Assembly (NCBI GenBank): GCA_002591625.1
Contig: PCDB01000046.1
Location: forward strand, 5,186 to 10,322
Origin: Porticoccaceae bacterium
GTDB lineage: Bacteria; Pseudomonadota; Gammaproteobacteria; Pseudomonadales; Porticoccaceae
DNA: 5,137 nt
Direction of reading: 5' to 3'
Part shown: in pieces, positions 1-5,137 of the stretch
Layout: each line of letters opens with the position of its first letter
How positions within the stretch are numbered: the stretch's first letter is position 1
Program-made: the position numbers and the translations under genes
The notes under the pieces: model-generated
What the model saw: the letters and a program-made list of their open reading frames with translations, nothing else
Database searches by the model: none
What the model was told of the DNA's origin: nothing

Positions 1-122
1 TGCCAAATGCCGCTTAGCATGTTTTTTACGAACTTTAGGTCAACCCGTCCCAAGGGCCTTCCAAACCTCGGCGAACAGAGATGTTCTGCAAATGAATAGA
101 GCCTCGAGTCAAGGTCTGCCAT
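1..122 (-). CDS. Partial CDS, possible transposase N-terminus (runs off left edge)
   Basis: A leftward reading frame starts with ATG at 122..120 and stays open for 40 codons to the window edge, so only the N-terminus is present. An in-frame TGA lies two codons upstream of the ATG, which makes this the first possible ATG start. An AGGGG ribosome-binding sequence sits 7 bases before it. The peptide begins MADLDSRLYSFAEHL and continues with a basic stretch (GRPLGRVDLKFVKNMLSGIW, residues 21-40). The pattern of Arg/Lys, then Phe-x-x-x-(Met/Leu)-x-x-Gly-Ile resembles the N-terminal helical region of some IS4-like DDE transposases, recalled from family knowledge and not searched. The catalytic residues would lie outside the window, so this call is tentative. 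It could also be an unrelated small protein. The region upstream of it is AT-rich and holds a good -10 hexamer. Confidence 0.4.
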   Translation of the reverse strand, partial: MADLDSRLYSFAEHLCSPRFGRPLGRVDLKFVKNMLSGIW

Positions 123-182
123 TCTTCAACCCCTATGCAATATCACTTGCTAGTGAATGATAAAATTTTTGAATATTCACCC

Positions 183-188
183 ATTATA
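183..188 (-). promoter_or_regulatory. Candidate -10 box for the leftward partial gene
   Basis: Read on the minus strand, these six bases are TATAAT, an exact match to the sigma-70 -10 consensus. They lie about 60 bases upstream of the ATG at 122 within AT-rich DNA just after the end of the neighbouring leftward gene. The -35 position (17-base spacer) reads TGAGTT, a poor match, so the promoter is only a suggestion. A short hairpin (TCACT, 4-base loop, AGTGA; 143-156) would fall in the leader. Confidence 0.25.
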
Positions 189-208
189 TATTCTCACCAT
201 CACCTAAC

Positions 209-841
209 TCATTTTTTAGAAATATCGCATAAAGCCAAGAAAAATTCTTTCTGTGTTTCGCTCATCAATGAAAATTCTGGCACTCCCATTTCCGTAACCG
301 GGAGACTGGAAAACTCCGGTGACGGCATCTGGAGGCTTGCCGCAATATTGTGCAAGCCCGCACCCTCTTCGACACCAACACTTAAAGCGGCGATTATAGG
401 TTTTGGCCAAACAGGGTTGTCTATTGCCCCAAGGTTGGGCTCAAAGCCAAGATAATTGGCAATTTCTTCCTTAAGCATATGCTCCTCTGAACTTCGCTGC
501 TGCTGGCCTTCAAACCCGTATTTCGTGCTCGACTGGTTACAAATGTAGGCCCAGCGCATCCTGACATGGAAGCCGGGCAGCGCGAGACAAGCGTCTGTCA
601 CACTCCCTCCGCCTGACACTAGCCCCTCATGTATCATAAAGTGATATCCAGATACGGGCCAATCATCGCTAACTAACCTAGCCGGCGGGGCGGTATAGAT
701 TTCACTAAAACCCCATGACAAATCGTTCGGCAGGTCTGAAGCTCTGAGTATCGCCACGCCGAAATCGGCGCACGCTTCGCACCAGGCTCTTGAGCCAAAT
801 TCGCCAACCTGCTCAATAGTGCTCATGTCGATTGAAAACAA
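209..841 (-). CDS. Hypothetical soluble protein, about 210 aa, likely TTG start
   Basis: I do not recognise this family. The leftward frame ends at TGA (211..209). It could open at GTG (868), TTG (841) or ATG (826). I chose TTG 841..839 because GGAGG (853..849) lies exactly 7 bases upstream; the GTG has no ribosome site, and the ATG is 22 bases from it. From the TTG the protein is 210 residues with no signal peptide or membrane segment. The N-terminal part has an acidic/aromatic character with a C-x-x-C pair (C21, C24) and a WGFSEIYT stretch near residues 43-50. The middle (GYHFMIHEG, then LPGFHVRMRWAYICNQ) is rich in His, Trp and Phe and reads like a folded alpha/beta enzyme or ligand-binding domain. 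The codon sense on this strand is protein-like, whereas the overlapping rightward frame is not. It is transcribed divergently from the catabolic operon, so it may share control with it, but a functional link is unproven. Confidence 0.7.
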   Translation of the reverse strand: MFSIDMSTIEQVGEFGSRAWCEACADFGVAILRASDLPNDLSWGFSEIYTAPPARLVSDDWPVSGYHFMIHEGLVSGGGSVTDACLALPGFHVRMRWAYICNQSSTKYGFEGQQQRSSEEHMLKEEIANYLGFEPNLGAIDNPVWPKPIIAALSVGVEEGAGLHNIAASLQMPSPEFSSLPVTEMGVPEFSLMSETQKEFFLALCDISKK

Positions 842-848
842 TGCTTTT

Positions 849-853
849 CCTCC
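849..853 (-). promoter_or_regulatory. Ribosome binding site that decides a TTG start
   Basis: On the minus strand this reads GGAGG, within GAGGGAGGAAAA, a near-perfect anti-16S match. The only start codon at normal distance is the in-frame TTG at 841..839 (7-base spacer). The alternative ATG (826) would need a 22-base spacer, and the GTG at 868 lies upstream of the site. The start assignment of the leftward hypothetical gene rests on this. Confidence 0.6.
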
Positions 854-873
854 CTCAAAAGCTCCCACTGTCT

Positions 874-919
874 ACGATTATTCAACCGCTATCAAGCACT
901 TTTAGACAATTATTCACCC
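874..919. promoter_or_regulatory. Imperfect direct repeat in divergent intergenic region, candidate operator
   Basis: Two 14-base copies, ACGATTATTCAACC (874-887) and ACAATTATTCACCC (906-919), match at 12 of 14 positions and are offset by 32 bases, about three helical turns. A TGTCTA/TAGACA inverted pair (869-874 and 903-908) touches the same copies. They lie 33-78 bases upstream of the proposed start of the leftward gene, where an operator would be expected. The rest of the divergent region (920-1136) shows no convincing sigma-70 promoter: the best rightward candidates, GTGACA (1044-1049) and TTGTGA (1076-1081), have only 3-of-6 matching -10 boxes. No regulator gene is in the window, so the binding protein is unknown. 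Confidence 0.3.
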
Positions 920-1136
920 AAAAATAAGATCTGAATGATTTTCTAACAGGCGTGTCGAAAATCTCAAAACAAGGCTAACAAGTGAGTAAATCCTGCCCTA
1001 GCGATGCAAGTAAAACGCGTGTATAGCCCACCTTCTTTTATGGGTGACAAACTCTCTCCGGATCTATCGATTGGCTTGTGACAGATTCCCCAGACTGGTA
1101 GCCTACTCCGTTTTGAAATATTTTTAGGACATTGCT

Positions 1137-2753
1137 ATGCGTTCCCTGGAACAAAAGCTTATAAAACTTGAATTGAAACAACGTAACGAAGAGGGCTGCA
1201 GGACCGAAGAAATTGCCTCTCGTATAGCTACTGCGCTCGAAAGGAATGCCTCAACTACAGATTTTAAGCGCCTCTATGAAGAGTTAGTGAATCTGCCCAT
1301 AGAACCCTCTTTCCCCTACACCGAACCGTCGACTTTGGAGGCAATTCAAGCAGAACGTCCCGATGCACCGCGAGAATTGGGCGTAACCAGCGACGATGCT
1401 GAGATCTATAACAGAATCTATGGCGGGTGGCTTGGCCGAGCCGCCGGATGCGCACTTGGAAAACCAGTCGAGGGGTGGCCCAAGCACCGAATTGACACTT
1501 TCCTCCGCGAGACCAACTCGCTGCCGCTCGACAACTACCTGCCATTTTCAGATACTTATATGTCAGGTATTCAAAAGCCATCAACCCGCGGCAATATCAG
1601 GTACATGGACCGTGACGATGATATGGATTACCCGATACTCGGGCTAATAGCACTGGAGCGGTATGGTCCTAAATTGACGCCAAGAAGCATGGCCAGCATA
1701 TGGATCGCCAATATGTCCTATGGGATGGTTTATACGGCAGAGAAGGCAGCATATCGAAATTTCGTTATGAGCATCTGGCCCCCCGAATCAGCAAGCTACC
1801 GCAACCCCTATCGTGAGTGGATAGGTGCTCAAATCCGTGCCGATATCTTCGGCTATGTAGCAGCTGGGAAACCTCAGCTAGCCGCAGAGTTAGCATTTCG
1901 AGATGCTTCCATCTCGCACGAGAAGAACGGTATTTATGGTGAAATGTTCGTCGCCGCGATGATTGCAGCCGCCTTTGTTTACTCCAAATCCGAAGACATT
2001 ATAACCGCTGGACTCGGGGAAATACCCGCTCAGAGTCGCCTTGCTGAGTGTGTGCGCAATACATTTTCTTGGTGCCAACAAGAAAAGAGCTGGGAAAATG
2101 TCTGGGTCAAAATCAATCAGCACTATGGGCACTATCATGGGGTGCATACGATCAACAACGCCGCATTAATTGCTATGGGCCTTTATTATGGTGAGACGGA
2201 TTTCGAGAAAGGCATTGTTTGCACAGTCAGAGGTGGGTGGGACACAGACTGCACCGGCGCAACCGTGGGATCAATCCTAGGCATAAAGGGTGGTGCGAAG
2301 TCGCTACCTGAAAAATGGGTAGGCGTTCTAAATGATCGTCTTCTGTCCGCTGTTGGCGGTGAGAACGATAATAAGATATCTGACCTTGCGCAGCGAACCT
2401 TTGAAGTCTGCAAAAAGATCGATACTGCTCCTGACAGGGCAGCTAAAGCAAAGTTGGAAGGCCCCGCAGAGGGTAGCTGGGACCTCCAGTCCGCCTGGGG
2501 TAAGCAGTTGCTTAATTTTTCTAGCGCTACAATAGAGTTTACTGACATGGGACACTACGCCAGCGAGGACTTTCCAGACCCAAGCAGACTTACATCTAGC
2601 TCCTATAGCCATCCCGAACTGAAGTTTAGTTTCGCGATTGACAAGGGCGGGTGGGATTACGAGGTTGACTTTGAGGGAGAGATTGATGGAAACACTTTGG
2701 AGGGTTTCTTCTATCCCGGATCTCAGCCTGTTCGCGGTCGAAAAATTTTATAA
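1137..2753 (+). CDS. ADP-ribosylglycohydrolase (DraG/ARH) family protein with C-terminal extension
   Basis: This 538-residue protein has the all-alpha ARH/DraG fold, whose members hydrolyse N- or O-ribosyl/glycosyl bonds with a dinuclear Mg/Mn site. The core spans about residues 90-405. It opens with GGWLGRAAGCALGKPVEGW (96-114), has the first metal-site cluster RDDD (159-162) and ends with the signature GGWDTDCTGA (366-375; D369, T370, D371), so catalysis looks intact. The N-terminal 90 residues contain a charged helix and a FPYTEPSTLEAI segment (59-70) that I recall from the long ARH subgroup, so they are not a mis-start. Residues about 445-538 form an additional beta-rich domain with alternating aromatic/hydrophobic and charged residues. 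No signal peptide is seen, which implies a cytoplasmic enzyme. The ATG has AGGA 7 bases upstream. It is first in a four-gene operon with carbohydrate-type enzymes, so a small-molecule glycosidase role is more likely than protein de-ADP-ribosylation. The family call is firm; the substrate is unknown. Confidence 0.9.
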   Translation: MRSLEQKLIKLELKQRNEEGCRTEEIASRIATALERNASTTDFKRLYEELVNLPIEPSFPYTEPSTLEAIQAERPDAPRELGVTSDDAEIYNRIYGGWLGRAAGCALGKPVEGWPKHRIDTFLRETNSLPLDNYLPFSDTYMSGIQKPSTRGNIRYMDRDDDMDYPILGLIALERYGPKLTPRSMASIWIANMSYGMVYTAEKAAYRNFVMSIWPPESASYRNPYREWIGAQIRADIFGYVAAGKPQLAAELAFRDASISHEKNGIYGEMFVAAMIAAAFVYSKSEDIITAGLGEIPAQSRLAECVRNTFSWCQQEKSWENVWVKINQHYGHYHGVHTINNAALIAMGLYYGETDFEKGIVCTVRGGWDTDCTGATVGSILGIKGGAKSLPEKWVGVLNDRLLSAVGGENDNKISDLAQRTFEVCKKIDTAPDRAAKAKLEGPAEGSWDLQSAWGKQLLNFSSATIEFTDMGHYASEDFPDPSRLTSSSYSHPELKFSFAIDKGGWDYEVDFEGEIDGNTLEGFFYPGSQPVRGRKIL

Positions 2754-2770
2754 GTTCAGGATAAGGAAAT

Positions 2771-3883
2771 ATGCAAATCTCCAACGTCAAAGTCACTGTT
2801 TGGGAGTGGAAGGATATCCCTGCCACCAGCTATACAAAGCATTTCAAAAGCTCAGGCGCACATAACGCTCATCTGGCACTGGTCACAATTGTTGCTGAGG
2901 ACGGCCTAGAGGGCCATGCATTCCTAGGCTCTTCGCTTAGCTCAATTAGGAATGATGCCAGCCAGATCGTAGAAAGATACAAGCCCCTGCTTGTTGGACA
3001 AGATGCTCTCAACCGTGAACGAATCTGGCAGAACCTGTCAAACTGGGCTATCGGATGGAACGCTATGCGGATAATTGGCGCAATTGACATAGCACTCTGG
3101 GATATAGGGGGAAAAGCTGCGGGCATTCCAATTCACAAGCTTATGGGTTCCTACAGGGACTCAGCTCCCGCCTATGCAAGTTCCGCGATCCTTGAGACTC
3201 CACAGCACTACGTGGAGGAGGCTCTGAAATATAAGGAACTAGGTTGGTCTGCATACAAAATTCATCCGCCCGCTGAGCCGCTGCTAGACATTAAGATTTG
3301 CGAGATGGTGCGAAAGGCAGTGGGTGATGACTACCGACTGATGCTTGATGCGTGCTGGGCTTATAGCTACCCGGATGCCCTCCGAGTCGGGAGCGCAGCG
3401 GAGGAACTTGATTTTTATTGGTATGAGGACCCATTGCCTTATGACGATATCTATGGCTATGTGAAACTAAAGCAGGTGCTAAAAATACCCATAGCTGCAA
3501 CGGAGCTTCCTGCCACGGGACCAAAGGCCTATGCGCCCTGGATTATGCAGCAGGCAACCGACTATCTGCGAGGCGATCCAGTGATCAAGGGCGGCCTTAC
3601 CTCCTGCCTGAAAACTGCGCATACGGCAGAGACATTCCAGATGAATTATGAGGTGCATCATGGGGGAAATTCTCTGACGAATGTCGCCAACCTTCATCTC
3701 ATTATGGCCATACGTAATTGTGAGTATTTTGAAGTGCTCTTGCCAGATGCTGCTCAGAAGCATGGTCTTATCAATGACATCGAGGTCGATGGAAACGGGA
3801 TGGTACACGCACCACAAGCACCAGGATTGGGTGTCGAAATAGACTTCGAACTGATTAACAGTAATAAAGTGTTGGAGAAATAA
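2771..3883 (+). CDS. Mandelate racemase/enolase-superfamily enzyme, probable acid-sugar dehydratase or epimerase
   Basis: This is a complete 370-residue member of the enolase superfamily, mandelate racemase (MR) subgroup. It has an N-terminal capping domain (about 1-130) and a TIM-barrel with the active site at strand ends. Such enzymes abstract the alpha-proton of a carboxylate and give dehydration, racemisation or epimerisation. The residues line up closely with P. putida mandelate racemase: K163-x-H165 at strand 2, metal ligands D193, E219 and E245, the catalytic dyad D269 with H296, and E321 on the last strand. The one departure is H165, where MR has the second lysine of K-x-K (K166). Length is typical for the family and there is no signal peptide. 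AGGA 9 bases upstream and AAGGA 3 bases upstream both precede the ATG. The gene follows the ARH gene by 17 bases, and its TAA overlaps the next ATG by one base. The substrate is probably a hydroxy acid; which one cannot be read from the sequence. Confidence 0.92.
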   Translation: MQISNVKVTVWEWKDIPATSYTKHFKSSGAHNAHLALVTIVAEDGLEGHAFLGSSLSSIRNDASQIVERYKPLLVGQDALNRERIWQNLSNWAIGWNAMRIIGAIDIALWDIGGKAAGIPIHKLMGSYRDSAPAYASSAILETPQHYVEEALKYKELGWSAYKIHPPAEPLLDIKICEMVRKAVGDDYRLMLDACWAYSYPDALRVGSAAEELDFYWYEDPLPYDDIYGYVKLKQVLKIPIAATELPATGPKAYAPWIMQQATDYLRGDPVIKGGLTSCLKTAHTAETFQMNYEVHHGGNSLTNVANLHLIMAIRNCEYFEVLLPDAAQKHGLINDIEVDGNGMVHAPQAPGLGVEIDFELINSNKVLEK

Positions 3884-4683
3884 TGAAAGAATTTATCAAC
3901 AAAACAGCTTTTATTACCGGGGGAGCAAGCGGAATAGGTTTAGGAATAGCGAGAACGCTATCAAAGGAAGGCATGAATGTAGTTATAGGCGATGTGCAGG
4001 ACGACCGACTTGATCGCGCAGAAGCCGAATTAAAGGCTATCTCAAATAACATCATGGCGGTGAATGTTGACGTCTGTAACAAATCCGCGCTCCAGGAAGT
4101 GGCAGAGATGATTGAAAGACGGTTCGGCACTGTGCAAGTCCTATGTAACAATGCTGGAATACCGGGTGGCGCGAAGGTTCTTGAGACGCCTGACGACCGT
4201 TGGAGACGGGTAGAAGAAGTTAACCTCTGGGGACCCATTAATGGCATTAAAGTCTTCCTGCCTCGAATGCTAGAAAGCGATGATGAAGCTCATATTGTAA
4301 ATACATCCTCTTTCAGCGGAATCCATGGGCATGGGAACCAGTCAGCCTACGGTGCCAGCAAATTTGCTCTGGTAGGGCTCTCGGAATTCCTCAGAAACGA
4401 TTTAACCGACACCGAGGTATCGGTATCGGTGCTATGCCCGCACGTTGCTGATACGCCGATCATAGATGCGCTGAAAGAGAGAGTTAATGATCAGGTAAGA
4501 GAGATGATCGAGGACATGGCTGTCCCGGCAGACACTGTGGGGCAGCAAGTTCTCAATGCAATCAAGCACGAGGAGTTCTATATATTTTGTGATGGGACAC
4601 ATACTAGAAAGATGTTGGAAAAACGCTGCGGGGAAATGCTTGCGGCAATGGATCGACAGTTTCCAAAGGAGGAAGGTCAATGA
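3883..4683 (+). CDS. Short-chain dehydrogenase/reductase (classical SDR), probably NAD-dependent
   Basis: This 266-residue Rossmann-fold oxidoreductase interconverts a hydroxyl and a ketone using NAD(P). It has the cofactor motif TGGASGIG (12-19), D37 at the end of strand 2 (an acidic residue there favours NAD over NADP), D63 in NVDV near the adenine, the structural NNAG (89-92), and the catalytic tetrad N114, S143, Y156 and K160 (YGASK at 156-160). After the active site, the usual Pro-Gly loop reads PHVADTP (186-192), with His replacing Gly. The rest of the C-terminus (about 195-260) is the variable substrate-binding region, so the substrate is not predictable. The start overlaps the previous stop as TAATG, with GGAG 5 bases before it, which indicates translational coupling. 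The end overlaps the next gene as ATGA. Position in the operon suggests oxidation of an intermediate of the same pathway as the enolase-superfamily enzyme. Confidence 0.93.
   Translation: MKEFINKTAFITGGASGIGLGIARTLSKEGMNVVIGDVQDDRLDRAEAELKAISNNIMAVNVDVCNKSALQEVAEMIERRFGTVQVLCNNAGIPGGAKVLETPDDRWRRVEEVNLWGPINGIKVFLPRMLESDDEAHIVNTSSFSGIHGHGNQSAYGASKFALVGLSEFLRNDLTDTEVSVSVLCPHVADTPIIDALKERVNDQVREMIEDMAVPADTVGQQVLNAIKHEEFYIFCDGTHTRKMLEKRCGEMLAAMDRQFPKEEGQ
4666..4672 (+). promoter_or_regulatory. Strong ribosome binding site for the kelch gene, inside the SDR coding region
   Basis: AAGGAGG lies 7 bases before the ATG at 4680 and is embedded in the last codons of the dehydrogenase gene. This near-perfect site, together with the ATGA overlap, fixes the start of the downstream gene. 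Confidence 0.75.
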
Positions 4684-5137
4684 GTGAGCCAATTTATGAA
4701 GTTAAATGGGAACGGTTACCCGACATGCCATGTGGCAAATGGGAGCCCGCTAGCATTGCTATAAACGATAAATTGTATGTACATGGCGGATATGAGTCCG
4801 AGATCATCACCAGAAAAAAATTGCATGTCTTTGATCCAGCGGCAGGCACTCACGGTTCCTGGACTCGCTTACAGGACCTGCCAAGCGCTACGAATCACGT
4901 TAATCTTGCACCAGACGAGACAGGTTTCTGGTATGCGGGTGGCATGAAGGATATGAATCGGCCCGCTGGTAAGAAACCGGACCATATTATTGCGGAGACC
5001 TGGCACTTTGATATTCAGGAAGACCGCTACACAGCCGGGCCGCTGCTGCCGGGTCGACGAGCTGGCGGGGGGTTGGCTCGGCTTGGTGACAACCTGCACT
5101 ATATTTCTGGCCTTATGGAGGATAGGGATACAGACTC
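4680..5137 (+). CDS. Kelch-repeat beta-propeller protein, N-terminal part (runs off right edge)
   Basis: The frame opens at ATG 4680, which overlaps the previous TGA by four bases, and continues without a stop for 152 codons to the window edge. Kelch hallmarks are visible: repeat 1 (about 10-57) has WERLPDMP, then LYVHGG (32-37) and VFD (50-52). Repeat 2 (about 61-111) has WTRLQDLP, FWYAGG (83-88) and WHFD (108-111). Repeat 3 begins with PLLPGRRAGGG (121-131) and LHYISG (139-144). Double-glycine turns and Trp-x-x-Leu-x-x-(Leu/Met)-Pro spacing define four-stranded blades; full propellers have five to seven. No signal peptide precedes the first blade, so it appears cytoplasmic, unlike many periplasmic kelch proteins. 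Sugar-pathway kelch proteins include the sialate mutarotase NanM, so a mutarotase/epimerase or binding role here is an inference. The family call is good; the function is open. Confidence 0.85.
   Translation, partial: MSEPIYEVKWERLPDMPCGKWEPASIAINDKLYVHGGYESEIITRKKLHVFDPAAGTHGSWTRLQDLPSATNHVNLAPDETGFWYAGGMKDMNRPAGKKPDHIIAETWHFDIQEDRYTAGPLLPGRRAGGGLARLGDNLHYISGLMEDRDTD

Noticed and set aside
143..156. Hairpin TCACT-loop-AGTGA as terminator of the leftward hypothetical gene
   Set aside because: Stem is only 5 bp, not GC-rich, and no T-run follows on the leftward strand.
1..160. Rightward open frame from the left edge (about 52 codons to TGA near 160)
   Set aside because: No recognisable protein sequence, and it overlaps the leftward frame that has its own start and ribosome site; it could be chance openness.
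174..182. TATTCACCC shared with 911-919, considered as a common operator or element end
   Set aside because: A 9-base match within 5 kb is expected many times by chance.
135..455. Rightward 106-codon frame opposite the leftward hypothetical gene
   Set aside because: Overlaps the longer antisense ORF, lacks a ribosome site at its ATG, and its peptide has no domain-like pattern; taken as a shadow.
1090..1098. CCAG-A-CTGG palindrome upstream of the ARH gene
   Set aside because: Only 4-bp arms; too short to call an operator without conservation data.
2186..2548. Antisense 120-codon frame within the ARH gene
   Set aside because: Lies opposite the conserved DTD metal-site segment, whose sense reading is clearly the real protein.
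3855..4247. Antisense 130-codon frame across the MR/SDR junction
   Set aside because: Low-complexity Ser/Thr/Pro-rich peptide typical of antisense reading of an SDR Rossmann region; the sense strand has all SDR motifs.

Overview
This is a mid-GC bacterial window with compact gene packing. Genes are closely spaced, stop/start codons overlap, and Shine-Dalgarno-like sequences precede nearly all starts. The protein families look proteobacterial (a marine or soil heterotroph would fit), but nothing here fixes the taxon.

Left part, leftward strand: the left edge carries the first 40 codons of a gene running out of the window. Its sequence resembles the N-terminus of a DDE-type transposase, so an insertion sequence may begin here. 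Next is a 633-bp gene, also leftward, for an unrecognised soluble protein of about 210 residues. It probably starts at a TTG codon behind a very good ribosome binding site. A divergent intergenic region of roughly 300 bp follows; it contains an imperfect 14-bp direct repeat that is a candidate regulator site.

Right part, rightward strand: four tightly packed genes form an evident operon that runs off the right edge. They encode (1) a long ADP-ribosylglycohydrolase-fold hydrolase with an intact dimetal-site signature and an extra C-terminal domain, (2) an enolase-superfamily enzyme of the mandelate racemase type, (3) a short-chain dehydrogenase/reductase and (4) a kelch-repeat protein, truncated by the window. 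Gaps are 17 bp, a 1-base overlap (TAATG) and a 4-base overlap (ATGA), so translation is probably coupled.

Together the genes suggest a cytoplasmic catabolic route for a glycoside-like or sugar-acid-like compound. The ARH-fold enzyme would cleave an N- or O-glycosidic bond, the dehydrogenase would oxidise the released polyol, sugar or alcohol, and the enolase-superfamily enzyme would dehydrate or epimerise the acid. The kelch propeller may act as a mutarotase or epimerase. The substrate and order of steps are inference. No transporter, kinase, aldolase or regulator is visible inside the window; these would be expected just outside if the model is right.
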